DNA of 64,000 bases, taken from contig NZ_CP058986.1 of the NCBI RefSeq assembly GCF_019278525.1, forward strand, positions 1-64,000, read 5' to 3'. How positions within the stretch are numbered: the first letter of the stretch is position 1; each line of letters starts with the position of its first letter. The notes below the pieces were generated by a model. That model searched no databases. It was given only the letters and a program-made list of their open reading frames with translations, and was not told where the DNA came from. Below are positions 18,459-26,212 of this stretch, one piece after another. The position numbers were made by a program, and so were the translations under genes. Origin of the DNA: Polaribacter sp. HaHaR_3_91 (GTDB taxonomy: Bacteria > Bacteroidota > Bacteroidia > Flavobacteriales > Flavobacteriaceae).

Positions 18459-19322
18459 TCAAAGATTGATTTTGAGATTTTTTTTAAACCTTTTTATCAT
18501 TTCTAAAGGAGATTGATGCAATCTGCCAGTCGCTTTTTCAAAACCTGAAGGAACCTCATTTTCGCCTCCTTTTATGCCTTCGTAAATTCCAGCAATTACA
18601 GTTCCTATAAAATCTCCCAATGCTCCTTTTCGTTCAGCGGCATAAGCATCAAAAGAAACAGAATTGTAGGTTAAATTAGTGTCATAAACTTGGTTTATTA
18701 AGGATGCTAATTCACTTTGGGTAATTGCTTCTCCAACTAAATTGTAGGTATTACCATTATGTTTTTCTTCTAAAAGCATTTTTGAATATGCAAAACCTAA
18801 CTCTTCTCTGCTTGTATACATACATTTACCTTCTCCTGCACAATTTCTAATTGCGCCTTCTTTTACATAGGTATCAATATATTCTAAATCGGGTTCAATA
18901 TAAATACCGTTTCTTCCAATAACCCAATCCAAACCAGAATTGATAACGTCTTTCTCTGTTTGTCTGTTTGTTTGCACAATAGGACTAAATGCATTGTTTT
19001 CTTCTGCACCTACAATACTTGTGTACACAATTTTTTGAACGCCGTTACTTTTTGCAGCTTCAATTACATTTCTATGTTGTATAATTCTTTTTTGAGGATC
19101 ATCCATTCCAGAAACTAAAAGAACAGCATCTACTCCTTGCAATGCCTTCTCAAAATCTTCTCGGTTGTTATAATCTCCTTTTCTTATTTCTACATCTAAA
19201 TAAGCTGCCTTTTCGGGCGTACGAGCAATTCCTATTACATTTTCTTTTCCTATCGCTTTAATTAAATGTTTTACAATGGAAGCTCCTAATTTTCCGCTTG
19301 CTGATGTTACTGCTATTTTCAT
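18459..19322 (-). CDS. NmrA/QorB-type NAD(P)-binding oxidoreductase
   Basis: A 287-residue atypical short-chain dehydrogenase. The cofactor-binding turn is TSASGKLGASI (about 7-17), followed by a GDYNN segment (about 49) and the VLLVSGMD strand. There is no YxxxK active-site pair of classical SDRs. It resembles QorB-like quinone oxidoreductases and NmrA-type redox sensors. It lies downstream of the ergothioneine operon with a 99-nt gap that holds a degenerate copy of the 21-bp-spaced direct repeat seen at the two other units here. Substrate unknown. Confidence 0.8.
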   Translation of the reverse strand: MKIAVTSASGKLGASIVKHLIKAIGKENVIGIARTPEKAAYLDVEIRKGDYNNREDFEKALQGVDAVLLVSGMDDPQKRIIQHRNVIEAAKSNGVQKIVYTSIVGAEENNAFSPIVQTNRQTEKDVINSGLDWVIGRNGIYIEPDLEYIDTYVKEGAIRNCAGEGKCMYTSREELGFAYSKMLLEEKHNGNTYNLVGEAITQSELASLINQVYDTNLTYNSVSFDAYAAERKGALGDFIGTVIAGIYEGIKGGENEVPSGFEKATGRLHQSPLEMIKRFKKNLKINL

Positions 19323-19385
19323 AATATCTTTTTAATCCGTTTTATTTTAGACTACAAATATCAGAATGTTACTTTTTTTCGGACA

Positions 19386-19413
19386 GATACATCTTCTACT
19401 AAAAATGGTAAAA
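19386..19413 (-). promoter_or_regulatory. Degenerate 21-bp-spaced direct repeat (AraC-type operator candidate 3)
   Basis: GATACAT (19386-19392, 5 of 7 matches to GGTAAAT) and GGTAAAA (19407-19413) start exactly 21 bp apart. The proximal half lies 64 nt upstream of the NmrA-like start codon. The context AATGGTAAAAAT matches the distal halves of the two better copies at 24255 and 25141. Confidence 0.45.
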
Positions 19414-19421
19414 ATTAGCTT

Positions 19422-20087
19422 TTATAAGATGTTTTTTACTGCTGCTTTAATTTGAAGTTGCGCCATATCTATAATATTTATTTGGTCTGTAGGTTTTATG
19501 ATTGACAACTCCGTACAACCAAGAACTACAGGATAATTTTCGCTATATTTTTTAATCAATTGATGGTACTTATTGATGATTTCTTTGGTTTCCGTAGTAT
19601 TATAAATGTGTTTTCTAACCTCATCTATAAATATCATATCTTCTGAACACGGAAGCAGAATTTCAATAGAATTTAACTCTAAATAAGAACGAATATAACT
19701 GGACTGCATGGAATGTAAAGAACCAAAAATCACGACTTTCTTAGCATCAATTTCTTTCATTTTTAAAACTGATAAAGGCAACGGATGTAAGATGTTTTTT
19801 TGAAATTCTAACCGATCTATCGTTTCATGCAATGTAATATTGGGAATTAATATTTCCGTAACTTCTAAGGCTTCCATTTGATCTAAATAACTTTGTAAAA
19901 TAGTATCTAATTGCAATGAAGTATTTGGTAAAAGCGGATTTATGGTATCAAAATCTGTATTTAACAAAAAAAACGGACAAGTACTATACCCTCCTTTTTT
20001 AACATTGTATACCTTATTTAGTTGCTCTAAATAATATAAAGTAGATCTGCTTCCCAGTCCTAATATGGCAAGTTGCGTTTTAATCAT
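19422..20087 (-). CDS. Aspartate/glutamate racemase-family protein, single catalytic Cys
   Basis: A 221-residue member of the Asp/Glu racemase superfamily (two alpha/beta domains). The second catalytic Cys is present in VVLGCTELSI. At the first position, where PCNTAH is usual, the sequence is LIPNITLHE, with Asn in place of Cys. Known relatives that lack one Cys include arylmalonate decarboxylase and E. coli YgeA, so racemisation, decarboxylation or another reaction is possible. It starts 2 nt downstream of egtD, so it is the last gene of the ergothioneine operon, where a racemase is not part of the known pathway. Confidence 0.8.
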   Translation of the reverse strand: MIKTQLAILGLGSRSTLYYLEQLNKVYNVKKGGYSTCPFFLLNTDFDTINPLLPNTSLQLDTILQSYLDQMEALEVTEILIPNITLHETIDRLEFQKNILHPLPLSVLKMKEIDAKKVVIFGSLHSMQSSYIRSYLELNSIEILLPCSEDMIFIDEVRKHIYNTTETKEIINKYHQLIKKYSENYPVVLGCTELSIIKPTDQINIIDMAQLQIKAAVKNIL

Positions 20088-20089
20088 TT

Positions 20090-21091
20090 TTAATTTCTAG
20101 TTAAAATATAATCTGCAAAATAGGCTTTGCTATCCATAATTTTAGTGTCGATACTAAAATCTGTATTCGCTATAATTTGTTGAATCAATTCATCATTATA
20201 TTTTCTAGATATTTCTGTATGAATTTTTTCACCTTTGGTAAAACTAAAAGATGTGCCTATAGACTTAATGGTCACTATTTGATTTTCTGTACTTACAATA
20301 TAACTCTTTGCAATACCTTCTTTTTCATCATATTCTGGCTGATGCTGAAACTGATTAAGGTTAAAATCACCACCTAATTCATTATTAATTCTATCTAATA
20401 AATTCAAGTTAAACGCAGCAGTTATTCCTTTGCTGTCATCATAAGCTGGAAGCACAATTTCTTTCGATTTTATCAAATCTACGCCTAACAATAATTTATC
20501 ACCCGGATTTAAATTTGCACCTAATTTAGAAATAAATTTTGCAGCCTGTTTATCGCTCATATTCCCAATATTAGAACCCAAAAACAAGATAATTTTTGGC
20601 TGTTTGCTCTTTTTTAAGGAATCTAAAACTTCAAAATAATCTCCTTGTTGCGTTTTTACAGACAAGTTTGGTATTTCAGTATTTAAATCCTCTTTCAATT
20701 GACGCAAAGCATTCGAAGAAATATCTATTGGAAAATATTCAAAATTATAATTTTGCGTTGTTAAACTTTTTAATAGTTCTTTTGTTTTTAATCCATCTCC
20801 AGCACCTAATTCTATCAATTCAAAATAAGAATCGACTTTCATCTTAAAACTATCTATTAAATCTTTTGTTTTATTTTTGAATATATCTAGTTCGCTGCGT
20901 GTTAAATAATACTCAGGCAAATTCATTATTTCTACAAAAAGTGCATCGCCTTTTTTATCATAAAAATATTTTGAAGAAAGCGTTTTTGGATTGCTCAGGA
21001 GTCCTTTTTCAATATCGTTTCTAAATGTTTCATTGATTTCTAAATTGATTGTACTCCCTTTTTTATCTTTGTTCTTAACGATTTCAATCAT
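20090..21091 (-). CDS. egtD: L-histidine N-alpha-methyltransferase EgtD
   Basis: A 333-residue SAM-dependent methyltransferase that makes hercynine (trimethylhistidine), the first step of ergothioneine synthesis. Landmarks are KYFYDKKGDALFVEIMNLPEYYLTR (abridged: FVEIMNLPEYYLTR, about 50-63), the SAM motif ELGAGDG (about 92-98), and ILFLGSNIGNM. The length is normal for EgtD. It is encoded 4 nt downstream of egtB, which gives strong mutual support. Confidence 0.95.
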   Translation of the reverse strand: MIEIVKNKDKKGSTINLEINETFRNDIEKGLLSNPKTLSSKYFYDKKGDALFVEIMNLPEYYLTRSELDIFKNKTKDLIDSFKMKVDSYFELIELGAGDGLKTKELLKSLTTQNYNFEYFPIDISSNALRQLKEDLNTEIPNLSVKTQQGDYFEVLDSLKKSKQPKIILFLGSNIGNMSDKQAAKFISKLGANLNPGDKLLLGVDLIKSKEIVLPAYDDSKGITAAFNLNLLDRINNELGGDFNLNQFQHQPEYDEKEGIAKSYIVSTENQIVTIKSIGTSFSFTKGEKIHTEISRKYNDELIQQIIANTDFSIDTKIMDSKAYFADYILTRN

Positions 21092-21095
21092 ATTA

Positions 21096-22244
21096 TTATT
21101 TTGCTAGTCTAATTCCTGTAAATTGCCATCTTTCGGTAGGGTTAAAAAAGTTACGATATGTTGGTCTACTATGATCTTGAGAAGTTGCTACCGAAGCGCC
21201 TCTCAACACCATTTTATTGCTCATAAATTTTCCGTTGTATTCTCCAACCGCTCCATTTTCTTTTTTAAATCTTGGGTAAGGCAAGTAGGCGCTATTTGTC
21301 CATTCCCAACGTTTTCCCCAATCTAATTTTTGGGCTGCAATTTCCCATTCAAATTCGGTTGGTAGTCGCATTCCTTTCCATTCTGCAAAAGCATTGGCTT
21401 CGTAATAATTAATATGACTTAAAATAGCAGCTGTATCCACTTTTTGCAAACCTGCAAGTGTATAAGAATGCCATTCTCCATCAATTTTATGCCAATACAA
21501 AGGAGAATTAATATTGTTTTTATTTACCCAAGACCACCCCTCATCTAACCAAAGATTAAAATCTGTATAGGCGCCAGAATCCATAAAATCTATAAACTCT
21601 CCATTGGTTACCAAATGATTATTAATTTCAAAATCATCTAGATATACTTTATGAACGCCCAATTCATTATCATAACAAAAATCTGTTCCTTGGTGTCCTA
21701 TTTCATAAATTCCGGCAGGTATTTGTATGCTTTTTGTTGCAGTATTTTTATCTTTAACTAAATTATACTCATTATTAAAAACTGGAAAAATAGGATTGTG
21801 CCCAAACATATATTTCACATCAGTTACTAATAATTCTTGATGTTGTTGTTCGTGATTTAAACCCAATGTTACCAAATCAATTATTTTTTCATCGGAAAGA
21901 TCCTTTAAAAAAGCATTCATTTTAGCATCTACATACGCACGGTATTCATAGATTTCATTGGTACTTGGTCGAGACATATTACCTCTATTTGCTTGTAATA
22001 TTCTAGTACCAACATTGTTGTAATAACTATTAAAAAGAAAGTTGAAATCCGCATTAAATTCGGTATAATCCGCTATGTATTCTTTTAAAATAAAAGTTTC
22101 AAAAAACCAAGTAGTATGTGCTAAATGCCATTTGGGGGGGCTAGCAAATAGCACTACCTGAATAGCATAATCTTCTATATTTAGATGATTACAAAAAGTG
22201 GTCGTTTGCAATCTTACTTGTTTGTATTTTTCTGCTAATCTCAT
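21096..22244 (-). CDS. egtB: Ergothioneine sulfoxide synthase EgtB
   Basis: A 382-residue non-heme iron enzyme that joins hercynine to a thiol donor with O2. The N-terminal DinB-like domain carries the iron ligands: WHLAHTTWFFE (about 38-48) and NHEQQHQELL (about 128-137). The C-terminal half is the FGE-sulfatase domain, ending in YRNFFNPTERWQFTGIRLAK (abridged: FFNPTERWQFTGIRLAK). No egtA or egtC is present. That fits EgtB variants which use cysteine rather than gamma-glutamylcysteine, but the sequence alone does not prove the donor. A dedicated EgtE lyase is also absent here. Confidence 0.94.
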   Translation of the reverse strand: MRLAEKYKQVRLQTTTFCNHLNIEDYAIQVVLFASPPKWHLAHTTWFFETFILKEYIADYTEFNADFNFLFNSYYNNVGTRILQANRGNMSRPSTNEIYEYRAYVDAKMNAFLKDLSDEKIIDLVTLGLNHEQQHQELLVTDVKYMFGHNPIFPVFNNEYNLVKDKNTATKSIQIPAGIYEIGHQGTDFCYDNELGVHKVYLDDFEINNHLVTNGEFIDFMDSGAYTDFNLWLDEGWSWVNKNNINSPLYWHKIDGEWHSYTLAGLQKVDTAAILSHINYYEANAFAEWKGMRLPTEFEWEIAAQKLDWGKRWEWTNSAYLPYPRFKKENGAVGEYNGKFMSNKMVLRGASVATSQDHSRPTYRNFFNPTERWQFTGIRLAK

Positions 22245-22260
22245 TTAGGTTTTTATAGCT

Positions 22261-22989
22261 TTATTCCAATCCTTTTTTATCAGGATTCCAAAATGGTTTT
22301 GTTTTAATTTGTTTCGCACTCCAGTTTAGTTCATTTCTAAAATATTTATTTAATGCCACACAAACTCTACTGTCTCCTGCAATATAAACAATTTTATTTT
22401 CTTTTAATTTAGGTGTAATTTTTTTTACCTTTTTTAAAATTTCGTTTATTGGATTTTGCTTTAAATAATACCTATTAAATGGTTTAGAACCATCTATATC
22501 ATCAAAAAAAGCACTTTGGCTCTCACTATATAGTATACTTTCTACTTGCTTATTATTCGGTAAGTTTCTGTTTAGAATGTATAAATGTGATAAGGCAGAT
22601 AAATCTCCAATCATTAAATAGCTTTCTGCAGTTTCGTCTAATAAAAAGTTTCCTTTTTTCCATTTAAAATAGACAGTCTCTCCTACTAAACAATTAGCCA
22701 CCCATTGCGATCCAATACCTTTGCTATCGGTTGCAATGGCAATATCTAAGTAGCCTTCGGTTTGGTTTATGTCCCAAACACTATAGCTACGTACTTTATC
22801 TTTCATTGATAAATTATCATTACCAATTCCGATTCCTAAACGTAAAAAATAGCCAGGTTTAAAATCTGCTTTTTTTATACTTTCACTTTTCAACCTGATT
22901 TTATAAACGGATGCTGAAATTTTCTCCTTATGTTCAATAATAGCAGCTTCTAAAACGACCTTTTTGATTATGTTTTCTAATAATCCCAT
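22261..22989 (-). CDS. Siderophore-interacting-type FAD-binding reductase
   Basis: A 242-residue flavoreductase of the SIP/FNR-like group. The FAD-binding motif appears as VRSYSVWD (about 64-71), then LDIAIATDSKGIGSQWVANCLVGE (abridged: GIGSQWVANCLVGE, about 89-102), where family members have a similar SxWA motif. The C-terminal domain ends with the KPFWNPDKKG-type tail (family members: YWRxG). It is likely cytoplasmic and uses NAD(P)H. It lies 6 nt downstream of the MsrQ-like heme protein, which suggests an electron-transfer pair. Confidence 0.75.
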   Translation of the reverse strand: MGLLENIIKKVVLEAAIIEHKEKISASVYKIRLKSESIKKADFKPGYFLRLGIGIGNDNLSMKDKVRSYSVWDINQTEGYLDIAIATDSKGIGSQWVANCLVGETVYFKWKKGNFLLDETAESYLMIGDLSALSHLYILNRNLPNNKQVESILYSESQSAFFDDIDGSKPFNRYYLKQNPINEILKKVKKITPKLKENKIVYIAGDSRVCVALNKYFRNELNWSAKQIKTKPFWNPDKKGLE

Positions 22990-22995
22990 CTTAAT

Positions 22996-23622
22996 TTAAG
23001 ATTTTAGTATTTTTCGTTTTCTTCTTTCTATGAATTTATTTTTGATAAAAGGAATTCTTATCATAAAACCGAGACCAACAACTATTGCATAAATAAGCCA
23101 TGTTTTATCTAAAATAGCCACGTGTAATACGCTTAAGAAAATAGCTGCATACGCATAACTTTGTAATTTTTTCCAGTTCGATTTTAGGAACTTCATAGAC
23201 TTTCTGTTAGAAGTAAAAAACAACGGAATTAAAATTAAAATGGCAACAAAACCAGCTACATAATTAACTTGTGTAAAGGTTTCTAAAAAACCTTCTGCCC
23301 AAATAAAAATAATAAAATGCAGAAAACTCCAAACAGCTGTTGCAATTCCCATTGCCTGACGTACAAAAAGGTTCATTACACCAAAAATGATAAAAACCGG
23401 AGTTAACGTTAATACAGCCGTCATCCAACGGATGGCAAACTCACCAGAAACATGATACAACATTTCTAAAGTGGTTTTTCCGTCAGCTCCTTTGCCTTCT
23501 ATCAACGAAAGAGAAAATCCGTTGGACAGATCTACATCAAACATATTGATGATAACAAGCATTGGTAATAGCGCTAGAATAGCAACAATTACCCAACCGT
23601 AATTCTTTTTTATTACTTTCAC
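22996..23622 (-). CDS. Ferric reductase-like / MsrQ (YedZ)-like heme membrane protein
   Basis: A 208-residue protein with about six transmembrane helices. The pattern HVSGEFAIRWMTAVLTLTP (abridged: SGEFAIRWMTAVLTLTP), RQAMGI-WSFLHFIIFIW, then PLFFTSNRKSMKFL and LQSYAYAAIFLSVLHV follows MsrQ/YedZ: conserved His residues in helices about 2, 3 and 5 that bind heme b, and the FFTSN loop. E. coli MsrQ passes electrons to the periplasmic methionine sulfoxide reductase MsrP, but no msrP is here; the flavoreductase downstream is the likely partner. The start overlaps the NTF2-like stop by 1 nt. Confidence 0.75.
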   Translation of the reverse strand: MKVIKKNYGWVIVAILALLPMLVIINMFDVDLSNGFSLSLIEGKGADGKTTLEMLYHVSGEFAIRWMTAVLTLTPVFIIFGVMNLFVRQAMGIATAVWSFLHFIIFIWAEGFLETFTQVNYVAGFVAILILIPLFFTSNRKSMKFLKSNWKKLQSYAYAAIFLSVLHVAILDKTWLIYAIVVGLGFMIRIPFIKNKFIERRKRKILKS

Positions 23623-24002
23623 TATTTGTACATGGTATTATTGTTCAAAGCTTCTTTTGGTACTTGTTGAATGCTGTCCCAGTGTTCTACTATTTTACCA
23701 TTTTTATCGAACCTAAAAAAATCCATGGTCACATAATTATCGTTGTCTGGCCATTCTTGATAGGTATGTAAGGCAACCAAATCTCCTTCGGATATTGCTC
23801 TTACAAACTCAATCGTTTTAATAGGAAACTCCTTTTGCATTCTATCAAAATAATCAATAAACGCCTGTGGTCCATCTCCTACCATTGGGTTGTGTTGAAT
23901 ATATTTTTCACCTACATATAACGCAACAGCCTTTGTAGGGTTTCCTTCATATGCCATTTTGTAAAAAGCAATTGCATTTTTTTTATTTTGCTCTATATTC
24001 AT
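23622..24002 (-). CDS. NTF2/SnoaL-like protein
   Basis: A 126-residue cone-fold protein. The segments NAIAFYKMAYEGNPTKAV, KYIQHNPMVGDGPQAFIDYF and VEHWDSIQQVP (the last about 109-119) follow the SnoaL-like family, whose members are small hydrolases, isomerases or binding proteins. The ligand is unknown. It is joined to its neighbours by 4 nt upstream and a 1-nt overlap downstream in the ergothioneine/redox operon. Confidence 0.8.
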   Translation of the reverse strand: MNIEQNKKNAIAFYKMAYEGNPTKAVALYVGEKYIQHNPMVGDGPQAFIDYFDRMQKEFPIKTIEFVRAISEGDLVALHTYQEWPDNDNYVTMDFFRFDKNGKIVEHWDSIQQVPKEALNNNTMYK

Positions 24003-24006
24003 GGTA

Positions 24007-24204
24007 TTATAGATTTGCTTTTAAAACAGCTAATTCTTTTTCTAAAGTTTCTGCTTTTAGCTTAAATTTCTCCATAGCTTTTTTAATCTGACCTATTTTT
24101 TTGAAGGCTTCATCATCTTGTACTGCCGTATAAATAGTATTTCCTTCTTTTTCTTTTATTTTTGATTTGCTGCCACATGTTGGGCAAATTCCTACTTGAC
24201 TCAT
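24007..24204 (-). CDS. Short coiled-coil protein with a single CPTC motif
   Basis: A 65-residue protein. The N-terminus MSQVGICPTCGSKS contains one CxxC knuckle, and residues about 35-65 form a Lys/Glu/Leu heptad helix. The single CxxC could bind metal only as a dimer, or could be a redox site. It is the first gene of the seven-gene operon and is preceded 51 nt upstream by the best copy of the GGTAAAT direct repeat. I recognise no named family. Confidence 0.6.
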   Translation of the reverse strand: MSQVGICPTCGSKSKIKEKEGNTIYTAVQDDEAFKKIGQIKKAMEKFKLKAETLEKELAVLKANL

Positions 24205-24254
24205 ATTATTTGTTTTATAATTTACAAAGGTCTAATTATCTTCTTATTATAAAA

Positions 24255-24282
24255 GGTAAATCTAGGGTCCTTTATGGTAAAT
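24255..24282 (-). promoter_or_regulatory. GGTAAAT direct repeat, 21-bp spacing (AraC-type operator candidate 1)
   Basis: GGTAAAT at 24255-24261 and 24276-24282, both exact, starting 21 bp apart (two helical turns). The proximal half is 51 nt upstream of the first gene of the ergothioneine/redox operon. Same sequence and same spacing as at 25141-25168. Confidence 0.75.
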
Positions 24283-24320
24283 ATGAGAAATCTATTATTA
24301 TTTATTCATTGATATTAAGA

Positions 24321-24455
24321 CTACTTCCCTTCAAATTTAGACTCTAATTCATATTTATCGGTTTCAGCAATTACTTTTGAAAACACTTTAGATGCTGACA
24401 TATTTGCATTATCAACATAAATAATTGTTTGCTTATGAAAGTTAAGCACAAGCAT
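24321..24455 (-). pseudogene. Possible small gene or truncated gene remnant (44 codons)
   Basis: A minus-strand ORF from ATG (24455) to TAG (24321-24323). It begins MLVLNFHKQTIIYVDNANMS and ends YELESKFEGK. Composition looks protein-like rather than random (balanced charges, a short beta-alpha pattern). A lone GGTAAAT half-site lies 50 nt upstream, at about the distance found for the proximal halves of the intact units. It may be the surviving part of another regulon member. No family recognised. Confidence 0.3.
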
Positions 24456-24551
24456 ATTGAATAATGGTAAATACAATTGTTTTTATCAAAAGAAGCCTAA
24501 AAACGGTAAATATGAACCTCTTATAAATTAATTGGATTTCTATAACGCAAA

Positions 24552-24591
24552 AAAAATCTGATAAACACTATAAGGAATTTATCAGATTAGA
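24552..24591 (-). terminator. Terminator of the MoaF-like gene
   Basis: On the minus strand, an AATCTGATAAA / TTTATCAGATT stem is followed by a run of eight T. It lies about 50 nt after the stop codon of the gene at 24639-25085. Confidence 0.85.
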
Positions 24592-24638
24592 TATATTGAA
24601 TTGATAAGTAGTAATTACTTCTATTATTATAAAACTTA

Positions 24639-25085
24639 TTAGGGTCTTTTTAAATGATCTATAATACCACTTGTAAACACTGTTCTTAAAGTTCTTTCTG
24701 GTTTATTTTGATAACCCACTATAATAGAACTGTGCATTAGCATTTTGTCAAAATCAAAAACAATGGTTAAATAGTCTTTTAAACCTATTTCGTGCCAATT
24801 CACTAAATACATATCGTTTCCAAGTTTTGTTGATCTGTACGGAATGTCTTCGTTTCCGTTTCCCTTATTTGGTCCAGCAACCCATTGGTACTTTGCTTTT
24901 CCATCATTAAACTCCATATGCAAACCAGCACCGTTTTGATATTGAAAATTAAAAGAATACCCGTCTAAAAGGTGTTCTGCTTGTTCAAACTGGAAGTTGT
25001 TTTCTGTTGTTGTTTCGTTTTGTGAAAAACCAAGTCCTACTGTAAATAGTGCAAGACATACTAAAGTAATTAATTTTGCTTTCAT
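24639..25085 (-). CDS. Secreted MoaF / phenolic-acid-decarboxylase-like calycin protein
   Basis: A 148-residue protein with a cleavable signal peptide (hydrophobic 3-20, then FSQNET). The mature part shows strands in calycin order: LLDGYSFNFQYQNGAGLHMEF, KAKYQWVAGP, DMYLVNWHEIGLKDYLTIVFDF and LRTVFTSGII (landmarks, abridged). This matches the MoaF N-terminal-type and PadC-like beta-barrel group. Such barrels bind small aromatic ligands, but the ligand here is unknown. It has its own GGTAAAT operator 56 nt upstream, and the AraC gene follows upstream on the same strand. Confidence 0.65.
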   Translation of the reverse strand: MKAKLITLVCLALFTVGLGFSQNETTTENNFQFEQAEHLLDGYSFNFQYQNGAGLHMEFNDGKAKYQWVAGPNKGNGNEDIPYRSTKLGNDMYLVNWHEIGLKDYLTIVFDFDKMLMHSSIIVGYQNKPERTLRTVFTSGIIDHLKRP

Positions 25086-25140
25086 CTTTGTTGAGTTTTA
25101 AATTTAATACAAAGTTGCTATAAAACTCTTTTATGAGAAA

Positions 25141-25168
25141 GGTAAATCATCCGATAAGAATGGTAAAT
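25141..25168 (-). promoter_or_regulatory. GGTAAAT direct repeat, 21-bp spacing (AraC-type operator candidate 2)
   Basis: GGTAAAT at 25141-25147 and 25162-25168, exact and 21 bp apart, in the 90-nt gap between the AraC stop codon and the MoaF-like start. The proximal half is 56 nt from the ATG. The flanks also match copy 1 (AAAGGTAAATC, and ATGGTAAATAT). Confidence 0.75.
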
Positions 25169-25175
25169 ATAGGAA

Positions 25176-26045
25176 TTAAAAAAAATGTTGATTCTTAAAT
25201 TCTTTCGGACTTACCTTCATTTTCTTTTTGAAAAACTTCGTAAAATTAGTAACCTCATCAAAGCCAGTATCAAATGCAATTTCTTTTAAGCTTTTGTTGG
25301 TACTCATCATATCTCGCTTTATTTCTAAGATAACATAATCATCTATAAAATTTTTAGCCGTGTTTAAAGTAAATTCTTTTACGGCACTATTTAAAGTTTT
25401 GGTAGTAATAAATAATAAATTTGCGTAGTCTTTTACATTTCTAGTGTTTGTAAAATTAGTCTCTACCAAGCTTTTAAACTGATCAAAAGTATAAAACTGT
25501 TTCGACTTATTTTTTGGAATGTAATTATCAGGAGATTTACGTTCTAACTTTAATAAATACAAATCTAGAAACGCCGCCATAATATTACGATGTGCAAAAC
25601 TATTCTCTAGTGCAATTTCCGATTGCAGTTGATGTATTAGAATCTCATTGTCTATTTTATTTTTAAAAACAGGAGAAGATAAATGGTAATTGTATAAATT
25701 AGAAATTAAATTAATAGAAGATTTAGAGAAATAATTCATCAGAAACTCTTCTGTAAAAATTATTAAAAAACCTTGGTATGTTGCATTTCTTTGAAAAGAA
25801 TGTACTTGCCCTTTCGCTATTTTAAGAACCGTACCCTCTTCAACCTTATAATCCTTTAAATCTATTTGATGAGTACCAGTTCCCTTTGTAACAATTAGCA
25901 AGGCAAAAAACGAAATTCTATGTGGTTGCCTTGGCTCATGATCCTCAATATTATCTAACCTTTCAAATAAATCTGATAAGTTTAAAAGCTCAAAAACACT
26001 TTTACGATCTTTACCTTGAAAGGCTATATTTGGAATATTTTTCAA
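25176..26045 (-). CDS. AraC family transcriptional regulator
   Basis: A 289-residue regulator. The N-terminal half is a cupin-like sensor (HRISFFALLIVTKGTG, then EEGTVLKIAKGQVHSF). The C-terminal about 100 residues carry two helix-turn-helix motifs: VKDYANLLFITTKTLNSAVKEF and LKEIAFDTGFDEVTNFTKFFKKKM (abridged: GFDEVTNFTKFFKKKMKVSPKEF landmark; PKEF end). It lies upstream of the MoaF-like gene on the same strand. The direct repeats at 25141, 24255 and 19386, spaced 21 bp like AraC half-sites I1 and I2, are the likely targets. The effector is unknown. Confidence 0.92.
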   Translation of the reverse strand: MKNIPNIAFQGKDRKSVFELLNLSDLFERLDNIEDHEPRQPHRISFFALLIVTKGTGTHQIDLKDYKVEEGTVLKIAKGQVHSFQRNATYQGFLIIFTEEFLMNYFSKSSINLISNLYNYHLSSPVFKNKIDNEILIHQLQSEIALENSFAHRNIMAAFLDLYLLKLERKSPDNYIPKNKSKQFYTFDQFKSLVETNFTNTRNVKDYANLLFITTKTLNSAVKEFTLNTAKNFIDDYVILEIKRDMMSTNKSLKEIAFDTGFDEVTNFTKFFKKKMKVSPKEFKNQHFF

Positions 26046-26119
26046 TATATCAATTTATTTTTTTTGATTAAAAATAGTATTCGTTCTGTAGACCATAATA
26101 GAGAATATAATTATCTTTT

Positions 26120-26212
26120 TTAACTCTTTGTTAATAAACGAGTCAATTCTTCTGGAGAAGTTTCAAAACCAATCTTATTATATAAATATTGTATATGTGC
26201 TAATTTTACGCT
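26120..26212 (-). pseudogene. Relic of the start of a DUF1800 gene
   Basis: Read from 26212, this gives VKLAHIQYLYNKIGFETSPE and then ELTRLLTKS before a TAA. It aligns without gaps to the N-terminus of the intact DUF1800 protein at 16953-18326 (MKSAHIQHLYNRVGFGISPK, then ELARLSKKS), but the ATG has become GTA. The DNA upstream also matches (aaagatagtttaatttaa occurs in both), so promoter-proximal DNA was copied too. Divergence indicates an old duplication that decayed. Confidence 0.8.

Larger units (their letters stand above)
24205..24638. other. Regulatory intergenic region with gene remnant
   Basis: 434 nt between the operon start and the MoaF-like gene. It holds the operator pair at 24255-24282, a 44-codon minus-strand ORF (24321-24455), a lone half-site GGTAAAT at 24505-24511 in the same context as the distal halves (CGGTAAATATGA), and the terminator at 24552-24591. 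No other gene is seen. Confidence 0.7.
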
